A stretch of DNA of 64,000 nucleotides. It comes from Marinilabiliales bacterium (GTDB lineage Bacteria > Bacteroidota > Bacteroidia > Bacteroidales > ML635J-15). The position numbers and the translations under genes were made by a program. Below the pieces are notes generated by a model that saw only the letters and a program-made list of their open reading frames with translations, did no database searches and was not told the DNA's origin. Below, in pieces: positions 11,901 through 23,965 of this stretch (its first letter is position 1; each line of letters begins with the position of its first letter). Location: positions 62,001-126,000 of the forward strand of contig PKTB01000022.1 of NCBI GenBank assembly GCA_002869385.1, given 5' to 3'.

Positions 11901-14199
11901 TAAGAGAAGCAACATTTCCACAAATAGTATAGTCGTCACCAGCATATGCTGTAGGTGTTTCCAGAAAATGAACGATAACATTATCAGTTCCAGCACATAT
12001 TCCATTGTTAACGGAGAAGGTGAATTCTTGGTCTGCATAAGTACCTACTATTACTGACATGCTTGGACTGTTTATTGATGTACCACCTACAGGAAAGAAT
12101 GGGTCAGGAGATGACCATGAGCCTGTCATACCTTCTTCAGGTTCTGATGCTGTAAGAGTAATCTCAAGTCCACAGGTTGTAAGCTCGTTTGCACTAATAA
12201 ATGCAATAGGATTTTCAAACCATACTACTGGGGTTCAAGGTGATTGAGAATAACAAGGATCAGATTGACTTACAAAACCTCCAACATCGTTTCCGGCGAT
12301 TGCAGAAATATAATATGTTACACCATAATCACCACTTGATAAATCTGAAAAACAAAATTCTGGGGTAGAGTTTCGTGCAATTATATTTCCGGGATATTCA
12401 CCATCATGGACAATAAACTCTAATATATCATCACCTTCAAGATATTCGTCTCCATTATGAGTTAAAAGATCAGAACATTCATCTGCACATAATGTTAATG
12501 GTGTTAAATCTCCCATTGTTCCTGCAAATGTAGAGCAACCGCAATCTGTCAATCCATTGTAGTTAAATATATCACATCCATTCATGTCTGTTATAGTAAT
12601 GTTATAAGCAGTCCCGGAAGGAAATGTTGTTGAGAAATTGTCAGTGTATGTTGAGCTTCCAGTGCCTGTGTCAACATTGAAATCTACACTACCACCACCG
12701 GTTGAACTCACGTCAAAAGAAACTGTATACTCAGTATTGGTTCCATTACAAATATTATCTGAGAAGTTATTGATAATTATATGATCAAAAAGGTTAATGG
12801 TAACATCGTCGGTGTCAGTACAAGTGCCAAAAGTTGCTGTCACAGTATAGGTTCCTGATTCATTTATTTGTGCAACTTCAGTTGTTTGTGTAGGAGTAGT
12901 ACTCCAAACAAAACTACATTGACCTGCTGTTGCGCCTGTAACTTCAGCTGTGGCAGACATATATTCGTCACATGCTTCGCCATTTGTATACGCATCAACA
13001 GAAAAATTATTATCCGCAGTTATTGTAAAATTTTCAATTACAGTATCACAATCAACGCCGTCTGTTACTGTAACGGAATAATTACCAGCAGTTAGATCAG
13101 AAATTGAGTTGCCGGTCTCACCAGTACTCCATTCGATAAGAGGATTTCCTGTGCAAGATGTTATTACTGTTACTGCTGCTGTTCCCATTTCACCACAGGA
13201 TTCATTTGTAGTATTAAGATTTATTGTTATATCTGATGGATCAACGAATGGAGCATCAAATCCAAATAAACAAAGGGAATTTACTGAAAGCATACTATAA
13301 CCATCCATAGCAAGAACATAATCTCCAGCAGGCAAGTTTTCAGAAAAAGTAACAGTCCCTGTTCCATTTGCACATCCCATATAGGTTGACCCTGAGCCAC
13401 CTATTCCTGAACAGTTACTACCGTTCCATTCATAAACTGCAAATTGAATTTCAGGACTTTCTCCTCCGGAGTTTGCCCAACATTCTCCTTCTTCAACTGT
13501 TATTGTATATGGTTGTTGATCGTCTGCTTCAACGGTAAAATAAAAGAAAATAGAATTATCAGTAGTATTCCATCCGCAATTTTCTGGAGCTGCTATATCT
13601 CCGCCTGTAGAGAGAATATTACAACCTCCTGTTCCTAGTTCCATAGGAGTATCGCAATCGTCCTCTTGCATGTCAAGACGTACAGAAGCGGCGATAAATA
13701 ATTGTTTGTCTTGGTTCCCTTGATCCCAGACTCGCATATAAATAGTTTCGCCTGGATTTAAACCACTAACCTGTTCCCATCTAATCTCACCATTCTCCAT
13801 AAAACCGGCATTACTTTCGAAACATGCTAATAATGTTAAAGAGCTACAATCTGTACCTCGGTATATTGCCATGGCAGGTTCGGATGTTCCAAAAATGCCG
13901 GGAACAACATCTGAATTAAAAGCATGAAATGCCATTGTATTGGTTCCGGCAGGGACTTCAAAACTATACCAAAGGTCAATAGATGTTCCACTAGTGAAGC
14001 TTCCACAAGTTGGATCAGGAGCCTGAGTTGAGGCTGTTGCACCATTAAAGTCTATGGATTGCAATGCCATTTGACCACAGGTAGAATACATTTCTACAGG
14101 AAGGTTAACTGCAGAGTTACAATCATCCTGAGAGAATAAATTAGTAATACTCAATAAAAATAAAACTGTGAAGCCTAAAAAAGTAGTAAATTTTGTCAT
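8959..14199 (-). CDS. Giant T9SS type B secreted modular protein, cassette C (two in-frame stops)
   Basis: 1746 codons in one frame with TGA at 12235-12237 (codon 655) and TAA at 9217-9219 (codon 1661). The second hits the Ser of VFSPNGDG; cassette D has TCA there, so TCA to TAA is a single change. The first replaces a probable Gly (GGA to TGA). Signal peptide MTKFTTFLGFTVLFLL...LFSQ. Unlike B, residues about 25-330 hold two DC-rich domains, followed by a SprB-like repeat near residue 363 (EWSTGETGNSI, then LTAGNYSVTVTDGVDC). The shared middle region, CG modules and type B sorting domain follow. Cys replaces Gly at 9130-9132 (NRYCRTV for NRYGRTV). This cassette lacks the small upstream gene. 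Likely surface adhesin. Confidence 0.88.
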
Positions 14200-14213
14200 A
14201 ATGCGTTTGGTTT

Positions 14214-14231
14214 TTCCTCCTTACAAATTTA
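14214..14231 (-). promoter_or_regulatory. -7 element and purine-rich leader of cassette C
   Basis: The minus strand carries TAAATTTG (14231-14224), a match to the -7 consensus TAnnTTTG, followed by an unusually strong Shine-Dalgarno-like aaggagga tract. That tract lies about 15 bases before the ATG at 14199. A convincing -33 box was not seen. It suggests that cassette C has its own transcript without a small leading gene. Confidence 0.45.
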
Positions 14232-14313
14232 AAAAAATATCTGTCTTGAGGATAAAATATTTTAATATTAATTTAATAGTATTTAAAAGACAATATTTAT
14301 GATTAAATAGTTG

Positions 14314-14348
14314 TAAAAAAAAATCCCGAAATTTCGGGATTTTTTTTA
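14314..14348 (-). terminator. Rho-independent terminator of cassette D
   Basis: Strong hairpin aaaaatcccgaaa / tttcgggattttt downstream of the stop codon at 14366. Confidence 0.85.
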
Positions 14349-14365
14349 TTTAGGTATAAAATTTA

Positions 14366-17300
14366 TTAGTCTCTAACCAGATGAACAGGTCCTTGCAGGT
14401 CGTACTCTGCATCATCCATACCAACAGCTTTAATTACATAGTAATATACTCCAACAGAAGCATCTGTACCACCTTGTAGTTTGCCATCCCAACCAGACTC
14501 AAGTTGTGTCCAGTCTTCCCATTCATAAACTGTTCTTCCCCAACGGTTAACAATAATTCCAGTGAATGTTCTCAAAGTTTGAGCTTTTACCTGGAAGAAG
14601 TAATTAATACCGTCACCGTTTGGTGAGAATACGTTAGGTACTTCAATTTCACTAGCGTTATCAACAGGAATGCAAGCTTCAAGGAATGCAGTATCACGAC
14701 ACTCAGGAAGATCTCTATTCATAACAATTAAGAATGGTTCATAACAACCAGCTTCTGTGTATATGTGCTCTACTTGTGGATCACAATTTTTCTCTGTAGT
14801 TTCATCACCAAAATGCCATTCACATCGTTTACAAACATTATCGTAGATAGAATTATTTAGGAAAATAACGCTTGCCTCAGGAGCAACTAATGAATTAAGA
14901 TCAACAGCAGCTGAAACTTCTATCAATGCATCTATCATACCAATTGGTTCTATTTCATACAGTAATGTGTCAAGACAATATTGTGTTCCAAATGTTGCAA
15001 TATAATATGCATAATGTGTAGTATTCTGTGTTAAATATGAAGTTGCTATTTCATATTCACCAACAGGAATATCGTAAACTGTTGTAATTGGCGTTCCTGC
15101 AGCAGGTCCGACAGTTGTATCCAACCAGAAGAAGGAGTTACTACCCAAAGTGTCACCAAATACGATTCCACCTTTATTAAGCATACAAGTATCAGAAATA
15201 AGTGTTACATCAAATGTTGGAACACTAGGCTCATATACAGTATCAATAGTAATATGACTTTGACAACCCCAGTGGTTAGTTGCAATAAGACTTATTCTAT
15301 GTAAAGTGTCTTCAGAATTCCAATACACAAAGTTTTGATATTCACCACCTTCAACATTTGTTGTTGTGCTGTCAATAGCTCCGGTGAAGAAGTTCCATGT
15401 ATATTGTTGTAATGAATCTTCTGCAGCTGCAATAGTTGCTGGTTCACCAAAACACTTTGGAGGTATAATATCCATTTCTGATCCAGGAATTCTTGCAAAG
15501 ATTACCTTAATAGTATCTTTATCTGTACAACCATTTGTATTGTCTTCTGTCCAAATTAGTTGGAAATATGGATTCGTTTCGTTTCCAGTATTTAGAATGT
15601 CAGAAGTAATAAGTGTATTTGGATCATTAATATCTTCGAAAGAAATATTTGCTGCAGAAGGAGTACTCCACACACCTGTCCCAACACTTGGGAAAGCTTC
15701 TAGATATCCTGAGAAACCACAGAATAATGTATCAATACCTGCATCTGCATCAGGAATTTCAATAAAGTGTATTGTAAGAGGTCCAGCAGTATCATTACAG
15801 AAACCAGGTTCTAATGCAGGCCCGTTTTCTTCAATCCAGTAGAAATCATGATAACCGTAACTAGGTACCGTTGTTGTAACAAATACATCAAATGTGCTAG
15901 GATCAAATGTTGTTGAAGGATTATCAGTATACCAGTATCCTGTAATGCCTGTACCAGGATTTTCAGCTCTTAGCCTGTCAAACTCAAGTCCACAAGAGGT
16001 TGAATCTGCTTCATCTGTAAGTATTGTTGCTGTTGGAACCCTCCAATAAGTAATTACTACATCATCTTGAGCGGAGCATGAAAGTGTTGTTGTTGTTGCT
16101 TGATTAGATTCTAGCCATGTGTAGGTAACATCGCCATAACCACTTTGACAAACTCCTGTTTGAGGATCAGTATAATCATCATATGCAGAACCATTAGCTA
16201 GCCACGTTCCATCAAAACCTCCTGATGTTCCTTCAAGCTCTGTACATGTTCCGCAGACATCTTTATCATCACCAGCTGAAATTACCGGAATTTCGACAAA
16301 TTCGATTTGTACGGTATCTGTATCATAACACATAGGCAAGAAGGCATTGTTCTCTCTGAAAACAAATTCATAGATACCATTGTGACTAACAGAAACATCT
16401 GTTGAATCCATTTCTTGATTTACAATTGATGCAGTTCCTGGATTTGGCGAAGAATAAGTTGACCACCAGCCATCAGGAGTATAACCTGTTGTTTCCGAAA
16501 TATCAAAAACAGCACCTAATTCATAGAATTTACCACAAATAGCGTCATCTAAACCTGCATTTGCTTCAGGTCTTTGGTAGAATGTAACCCAAGCCGTATC
16601 TACAGAGGTACATCCGTAGTTTCTCATTACCCATATAAATGGAACTCTAACATGTGCTGTATCTCCAAAGCTACCTAAAGAATCAATGCAGAAAGTTGCA
16701 TCTGGCATTGAAGCATCATCCCAATCACCAATAACATCTTTAGCAATCCATGTTCCAAATGCCCAACCAGAACCTGTTGTGTCAGCAGCAAATTGATTGC
16801 AATTACCACAAATTTCGGATTCGTCAATTGGACCAACACTGGCGATAGGTGATTTTGAGAAAACTACAACTTTAGATGCAGTTCCAATACATTCTACACC
16901 TTGAACCTGATTTGTCTCTTCCCAAACAAATTCAATTTCTCTGTATAGACCACCATAGTTACCAATTGTTACAGTAACTTCAGGGTTAGTAATTGATGGA
17001 GAGTATAATGGAGCAGGACTCATAGGAACACCACCTTCGTAAGCAGTCCACTGTCCTTCGCCAGTTACATTATAAACGATAAGGTTGTATGTTACTCCAC
17101 AAACACTATCAACATTAGGTGTTGTTGTTGGAGCAGGTCCTTGAATATAAGTAACAAGAACTTCGTCAGTTCCTTCACATGCACCATTATCTTCGATTAA
17201 AGTATATTCATAGGTACCATAGTTGCTAATTTGAGCTGTTGCATCAGCAGCAGTTTGTGGATTAAATGTAGTTCATGTACCTGACCATGTTAATGTTGAA

Positions 17301-20300
17301 GATGGTAAACTTGCTACACAAGCCATAGTTGCTTCGTTACCACAAACAGTAATGTCATCACCAGCATATGGATTTGGTGTTTCAAGGAACCCAATCGTTA
17401 CATCGTCACTAGCAGTACATTCGCCATTAACAATGTTCCATGTCATTGTACATGTGTTAAACGCACTTGCCATAATTAGGGCATCAGGATCCGTATAAGA
17501 AGTCCCGCCTACAGTAAAGAACTCGCAAGTTGAAGACCAATATCCATACATTCCTGGTTCAGGAGTGTTAGCAGCCATTTGAAGTACAAGACCACAGGTG
17601 TCTCTATTACTACCAGCAGAAGCTATTGGGTTTTGTTGCCACATTACATGAGTACCTTGTGATATAGAATAGCATCCTGAAGAAATATTCGCGTGACCAC
17701 CAGATGGCAATCCACAAATTGCAGATACATAATATATTGTGTTGAAACTAAATCCAGGAATGTCTCCAGAACAGAAATTAGGAGTATTACTATATGCAAG
17801 AGGTACATTGTTACCTGTATGAATCATAAATTCAAATACACCTGCACCACCATCAGTTTCTTCATCTCCATTATGAGTTACATCAGGTTCAGTACATTCG
17901 TTTTGGCATAGTACGATTGTCTGTAATGATCCCATTGTTCCTGCGAATAATGGACAGCCACAATCTCTAAATCCAGTTATTGGGAATTCGCTACATCCGT
18001 TAAGATCTGTTACAGTATAGTTATATGCATTTGGAGAAACAATATCTTCTGTAAAATGAGGATCAGCTTGGCCAATGCCATTAACTTCATAATCTGTTGT
18101 AGGAGAATCATCCCAACCAACAACATCCCATTCTACAGTAAATAGAGTTGGAGATCCAATTGGTCCACATGTTTCACTAAAGTTTATTACATCAATTTCA
18201 TCAAAGACTTCAACGATAAAGTTATCTGAGAGAGGTCCTCCAGAACATGGGTCGTTAACTGTATTAGTAATAGTATGTACTCCGGGGCCTGCTGCCTCAG
18301 GATAAAAGAAACCATCAACAATAGCACCTGATACAGGTGAGGCACTTAAAGTACCAAAGTCTACAGCCTGAATTTGAACAGGAGCTTCAGAGATACACAT
18401 ATCAGGAATTTCAACAAGTGTCGGATCAAATGTTTCGTTAAATGTTATAGTAACAGTAGATGTATTCGAACAACCAGTGTTACCTAAGTATTGTTCTGTC
18501 CATTGGAAAGTATATTCTCCAAATAAAGAAACAGTTACATCTGTTGAACTACTGTTAGGGTCAGTAAAAGAAGCAGTTCCTAAACCGTCGATAAGTTCCC
18601 AATATCCATCATTGCCATCAGCGGGTGTGCTTGCATTTAAAGAATATGTTAAAGCGCATATTTCATCATCTGAACCAGCACTTGGGTAAGGCATAACACA
18701 ACAGTTGGGGTCGTTTTGGTTATAAACTGTAACATATAAAGCGGTATCATAAGTACAACCAAAATCATCAGTAACAGTAAATATGAAAGGTTGATCTGAG
18801 TTTACATCTGGTGTGGAGGTCGTTAAATATGTTCCTGTTGCACAGTTTTGATCTGTAGGTTCTTCCATTTCTGCACCATAAAGTCCACCCCATTCAGTAG
18901 GAGTATATTCTGGTGTGTAACTCCAAACGTCAGGGAATAAACTCTCATCAAAATCAATATACCATCCAAAAATATAACCATCATCAGCAGACCAGTTATC
19001 ACAAATTGTAATAGTCCAAAGTCCATTAAGGTCGCAACCAACTAAACCGTTAAGAGATTCAGCAGAAGCATAGTCTCCAGCAGGTAATGTTGAATAACTG
19101 CTAGCAGCAGAAGCCAAAGTTTGTGAAGCTGTTGGAGTAATACAATACCAATAACCAACACCAGGAACTGTATTATTATCAACGTAGCCGTTATCAATTG
19201 GTTCTCCAAGGTGAGTACTACCTCCACCTTGTTGTTCTAATGTTACAGATTGTCCGCTTGGACATTGAATGTCAATGGTAAGGTCACCAAGGTATGAGTG
19301 CTCAAGATTCATACATATAGCATTCAAATCATTTACACTTTCAAGTGTTTGCCCAGGAAGGAATTGATTCTGTACTAGGTCAGAGTCATAACAAACACCA
19401 CTACAATCAGGTAAACTAACCGTGTCAGCAATTGCTGGTGTGATAGAGCTGTTCCATGTTTCCGATGAAAAATATCCACACATGGTTACAGGTTCACCCA
19501 TACAGATTGCTGTTGGGTTTACTACTGTTGTCGTAGTATTCCAAATTGGATTTCTCGAAACTCTAACTCTTTGAGTAACAGCGTTGGTATTAATACAACC
19601 CTGTGAGTCTTCTATTGTTACAATAACAGTATATCCTTGCTGTGCCGGGAAGTTATGTGTTACCTGACTTAAACCAACACCTGATTCTTCAGGAGAACCA
19701 TCATTAAATTCCCATGTAAATGTTACATGATCATCATCTAATGTGTATCCACCAACAGATGGATAGGTTCCTTCTGCGTTAAATGTCACAGTCTCTGACT
19801 GGCCGTTTGTTTCATCCCAACATACGTTTACATAGTCTATGCCACCATCATTAACTAATGGAGGGTCAGTTGAAACTACATCTAGAATTATTTGTGCAGG
19901 ACATACAAACTGACAAGCTAATGCACCTGTTATTGATGCACCTCCGACAGTAGATGTAAACTCGAATGTTAAACAACCGGATTCGTTAGTGTTTTGTGCA
20001 AAAGCAGCCACTGTTCCGGAGGTCGTATTGTCCCAGCACACTAATAATGGGGCAGAAGTACTTGTCCCGTCATAAACACACATTTGTGTTCCAGCTGGAA
20101 ATGAATAACTACTAATAGTTGCAACTATGTGATGATTTAAAGCATCATCTGAACAAACAGTTGTAACTATTGTCTCACCACCTGTGTATGAACCTAAAGT
20201 TAAAGTACCATTACAGGTTGAGACTGATGAACCATTGTTATCCGCCATAACAACTGATGTTTGTGAAAAAGCAATAGCGTTAATCAGGAAAATGATAAAA

Positions 20301-20323
20301 ATCAGTATTGATAACCTTTTCAT
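14366..20323 (-). CDS. Giant T9SS type B secreted modular protein, cassette D (one in-frame stop)
   Basis: 1985 codons with one TGA at 17273-17275 (codon 1017). By comparison with the module motif WSGNGSF it probably replaces Gly (GGA to TGA). Signal peptide MKRLSILIFIIFLINAIAFSQ. Order: CUB-like domain (about 25-140), PKD-like domain (about 165-245, FTWEFNDGSPEESG), a proprotein-convertase P-like domain (about 310-450, YLGDLTIDIQCPSG and GLWTITICDNW), shared middle region, CG modules, type B sorting domain. Cys replaces a conserved Gly at 14831-14833, and Tyr replaces Asp in GINDFF at 14600-14602. The C-terminal half is very close to cassettes B and C, while the N-terminal half is unique. 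Confidence 0.9.
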
Positions 20324-20329
20324 AATATA

Positions 20330-20776
20330 TTATTTATTTTGTAAAACTCTTTTTTCGTTTTCTATTTTGTTCTCCATGTCAGAACGACTGAGTACGATAA
20401 GCAATTTTCCTGTATTACCAACTTTGTAATAATTGCTTCTGCTTTGATCAAACACACAATTGTACTCTAGTGGGTTAAAATTGTCAAAATCAAATTCGTT
20501 GAAATCAAAACTAAAATCAGATTCTCCGGTAACCGGATCAATTTTTTCCAATTCATAATACTCTATTGGCTTGTCAGGCATGTCAACAAAATAGCAACCT
20601 TTGTCAACAAAATAATTTACCAGCTCAAATTCTCCGCTGTTATTTTGTTGCATTTGGGTTAAAGATTCTGCATCATACTTAACCAATAATTTTTCGTTGA
20701 AGTTCTGTGCAAACAGACTAATGCTTGTAAATGAAACAAGCAACAATACTAGTAAAAGCTGTTTAATTTTATCCAT
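20330..20776 (-). CDS. Small exported protein preceding cassette D
   Basis: 148 aa with a signal peptide (MDKIKQLLLVLLLVSF...FAQ). The ATG at 20776 is preferred over one at 20797 because the hydrophobic leader starts there. It is Asp/Glu/Asn-rich with a patch of alternating Phe and acidic residues (FSFDFNEFDFDNF). Sequence similarity to the small proteins at 2442 and 8401 is not evident, so it is analogous in position rather than clearly homologous. Its stop lies six bases before the ATG of giant protein D and both should share the promoter at 20823-20853. No domain recognised. Confidence 0.78.
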   Translation of the reverse strand: MDKIKQLLLVLLLVSFTSISLFAQNFNEKLLVKYDAESLTQMQQNNSGEFELVNYFVDKGCYFVDMPDKPIEYYELEKIDPVTGESDFSFDFNEFDFDNFNPLEYNCVFDQSRSNYYKVGNTGKLLIVLSRSDMENKIENEKRVLQNK

Positions 20777-20822
20777 GATTTTAAAATTTATTTTCAATAA
20801 CGATACTTTTTCTAAATTAAAA

Positions 20823-20853
20823 CAAAAATATAAAAAATACTATTATAATCAAA
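20823..20853 (-). promoter_or_regulatory. Bacteroidota-type promoter of cassette D
   Basis: Minus strand -33 TTTG (20853-20850) and -7 TATTTTTG (20830-20823), 19 bases apart, about 47 bases before the ATG at 20776. Faces away from uvrD. Confidence 0.68.
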
Positions 20854-20978
20854 TGTATGACACTACTTAAATAAAAAACGTTGTCTCGATAAATATTTTT
20901 TTTCAATGTTTATAAAAATTGAAAACTAAAATTAGTAGAAAGTAAGTTCCTTATATTTTTGTAAATAAATTTTTATTT

Positions 20979-23294
20979 GTGGGAAAAGATATCACCGAAG
21001 GGTTAAATAAAGCACAGAAAGATGCGGTATTATACATTGATGGGCCTAGCTTGGTAGTTGCCGGAGCCGGTTCAGGAAAGACACGTGTTCTAACATATAA
21101 AATTGCTCATCTGATTAGTTCTGGAGTTTCTGCAAACAGAATTATTGCTTTAACTTTTACTAATAAGGCTGCTGCAGAGATGAAAGAGAGAATCGACAAT
21201 TTGCTCGGTTATAAAGTCTCAAATAGTTTGTGGATGGGTACTTTTCACTCGATCTTTGGTCGAATTCTTCGTATGGAAGCCCAATCTCTTGGTTTTACTT
21301 CGGGTTTTACAATATATGATACTTCAGATTATGTAAACTTGGTAAAAGCTATTATTAAGGAAATGAATCTTAATGATGATTTTTATAAAGCGAAAAACAT
21401 TTTCAACAGGATATCAGCATGTAAAAATAATTTAATGACTGCCGAGGCATATGCCCAAAACAATAATCTTCTAATTGAGGATGAGAAGGATAATCGTCCC
21501 GAATTTGTTACCATCTACAAAAAATACACTCAAAGATGCAGGCAGTCAAACGTAATGGATTTTGATGATTTATTGATTTATACAAATATTCTTTTCAAAC
21601 TTAATCCTGCTGTTCTTCAAAAATATCGAGAAAGGTTTGACTATGTTTTGGTTGATGAGTATCAGGACACAAACTTTGCGCAATATTTGATTGTTAAAAT
21701 ATTGTCTGATGAACACAGAAAGTTATTTGTTGTTTGAGATGATGCTCAGAGTATCTATTCTTTCAGAGGGGCAAAAATTCAAAATATTTTAAATTTTAAG
21801 AATGATTACCCTGATTATAAACTGTTTAAACTGGAGCAGAACTACAGGAGTACAAAAAATATTGTTAATGCAGCAAATTCACTAATTAAGCATAACTCAA
21901 GTCAGATTCCTAAGACAATATTTTCGGATAATGAGGATGGGACAAAGATCAAAGTCGAAAAGTCAATGACAGATACTTTAGAAGGAATGACTGTTGCCAG
22001 ACGAATATCTGATATGTGTAATGTAGAGCACTTCAGGTATTCAGACTTTGTGATTTTATACAGAACAAATGCTCAGTCTCGTATCATGGAAGAGTCCATG
22101 CGAAAATATAATATCCCATACAAAGTATTTGGAGGTCTGTCATTTTATCAAAGAAAAGAGATTAAAGATGTTCTTGCGTACATGAGGTTTATTGTAAACA
22201 ATAATGATATTGAAGCATTTCGTAGAATAGTGAATTTCCCTGCAAGAAAAATTGGTAATACAACAATTTCAAAACTCTTGGATTTTTCCAATAATTCTAA
22301 TATTTCAGTTTGGGAACTCATTAGTAATCCACATGATTATAATGTTAAAATAAATGGTCCGACAAAAGACAGGCTACTTGCATTTGCAAAATTGATAGGT
22401 TATTTTACTGAAAAAACAGAAGAGCTAAACGCATATGACTTTACAGTTGAACTTGTCAATAAATCAGGCTTAAATACAGAGCTTTTTATGGATAAGACTC
22501 CAGAGGGGGTTAGCAGATATGAAAATATTCAGGAATTATTGAATGGGGTCAAGAGCTTTTGTGAAAACCGGGATAAAGATGGAGTTTTTACCGGAATTTC
22601 CATACATGATTATCTTGAAAATGTATCGATTCTAACTGATCATGAGAGTGAGGAAGAAGAGGATGTTGACAGAGTCAGCCTCATGACTATACATTCTGCA
22701 AAGGGACTCGAGTTTACAAATGTTTTTATTGTTGGAGTGGAAGAGAATATTCTACCTAATGCAATGACCCTATACTCTCCGGCAGAACTGGAAGAAGAGA
22801 GGAGATTGTTTTATGTTGCCATTACCAGAGCAATGAAAAATCTGATTATTACTTATTCAGTTTCAAGATTTCGTTTTGGTAATATAACCAGCATGGTTTC
22901 AAGCCGATTTTTAAATGAGTTGAACCCGGAATTTTTAGAATGGTTCGATAAACCTGGTAAACAATCATTGTCTTTTGAAGATGAACTTAAAAAATACTCT
23001 TCGATGCCGGATACCAAAACAGAGTCTACTATAAAAAAGAAGTCTGAGTCAAAACCGTCATTTTCAAGAAAAAGAAAGCTAGTGTCTGTTAAAGATACAG
23101 GAAACACTAATTCTTAAATAAGTAATATTCAAGACATAAAAATAGGGCAGAAGGTAAAACATCATATTTTCGGTATTGGTATTGTTAAAGAATTAAGTGG
23201 TGCAGGAGGTGATACCAGAGCAAAAGTTGAATTTGAAAATGGAGAAGTAAAGACAATTTTACTTAAATTTGCTAAATTACAGATCTTAGCATAA
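20979..23294 (+). CDS. uvrD: UvrD/PcrA-type superfamily 1 DNA helicase (two in-frame stops)
   Basis: 771 codons, normal for PcrA/UvrD, an ATP-dependent 3'-5' helicase of nucleotide excision repair and replication-fork upkeep. GTG start at 20979. Q motif near residue 13, Walker A GAGSGKT at 29-35, motif Ia LTFTNKAAAEM, Walker B DEYQDT, motif IV NYRST, motif V TIHSAKGLEF, motif VI VAITRA. TGA at 21735-21737 (codon 253) sits exactly where the family has Gly in VGDDAQSIYSFRGA (GGA to TGA). TAA at 23115-23117 (codon 713) cuts off the C-terminal Tudor-like tail (IGQKVKHHIFGIGIV). Both downstream parts continue in frame, so a single gene is intended. Translated as read, the helicase would be inactive. 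Confidence 0.92.
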
Positions 23295-23302
23295 TATCTT
23301 TA

Positions 23303-23334
23303 CTTGTAAATCTGATTAATAAAGAGTAGTTTTG
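23303..23334 (+). promoter_or_regulatory. Bacteroidota-type promoter for DUF4290-murA
   Basis: -33-like ACTTG (TTG at 23304-23306) and -7 TAGTTTTG (23327-23334), 20 bases apart, 17 bases before the DUF4290 start. It would allow expression independent of uvrD. Confidence 0.55.
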
Positions 23335-23350
23335 TACAAATTTTACAGAG

Positions 23351-23965
23351 ATGGATTATAATACGCAAAGAAAGCAACTGCAACTTCCTGAATATGGAAG
23401 AACTATTCAGAAAATGGTTGATTATTGTTGTACTTTAGAAGATAAAGAAGAAAGAACAAAAGCTGCAAATGCAGTTATTGCAATAATGGGTAATATGAAC
23501 CCACATTTAAGAGATGTACCTGATTTTAAACATAAACTTTGGGATCATCTAGCAATAATGTCAAATTTTAAACTTGATATTGAATGGCCTTATCCAATGC
23601 CGGATATTCAACTTATTCAAGAGAAACCAGAAAAACTTGACTACTCTGATGGAAATATTCGATTTAGACATTATGGTAAGTTTATTCAGCAGATTATTAA
23701 GAAAATTAATGACTATGATGACCCAAAAGAAAAACAAGCTCTTTTAGAGATTATGGCAAATCATATGAAACGTTCTTATATGGTCTGGAAAAAAGAGCCT
23801 ATTCCGGATGAGATAGTTTTTAGAGAACTAGCGATGCTTACAAATGGAGAATTAGAAATTCCGGAAGATTTAAGATTAAATGATTTTAAAGAAGTGTTGA
23901 TAAATCATCACAATAACAATAACCAAAAGACAAATAAAAGACGTTCTTCATATAAAAGAAAATAG
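23351..23965 (+). CDS. DUF4290 family protein
   Basis: 204 aa cytosolic protein, full length for the Bacteroidota family DUF4290, typically encoded directly before murA. Recognisable parts are the start MDYNTQRKQLQLPEYGR, the segment NMNPHLRDVPDFKHKLWDHL, and a basic Lys/Arg/Asn-rich C-terminal tail (about residues 185-204). Function unknown. The stop TAG touches the ATG of murA, so translational coupling is likely and hints at a cell-wall-linked role (inference). Confidence 0.9.
   Translation: MDYNTQRKQLQLPEYGRTIQKMVDYCCTLEDKEERTKAANAVIAIMGNMNPHLRDVPDFKHKLWDHLAIMSNFKLDIEWPYPMPDIQLIQEKPEKLDYSDGNIRFRHYGKFIQQIIKKINDYDDPKEKQALLEIMANHMKRSYMVWKKEPIPDEIVFRELAMLTNGELEIPEDLRLNDFKEVLINHHNNNNQKTNKRRSSYKRK

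Noticed and set aside
15366-15842. Plus-strand frame of 158 codons
   Set aside because: Antisense shadow of cassette D; the composition mirrors the Thr/Ser-rich coding strand and equivalent frames appear opposite the other cassettes.
1-20323. PorP/SprF-like partner gene for the type B giant proteins
   Set aside because: None of the small proteins in the region has the beta-barrel features of that family.
21735-21737. TGA read as Gly (a code as in Gracilibacteria/SR1)
   Set aside because: Several genes end naturally in TGA (uvrC, tadA, radical SAM gene), the in-frame stops are mostly TAA, and they replace Glu, Ser, Tyr and Gly, so no single reassignment explains them.
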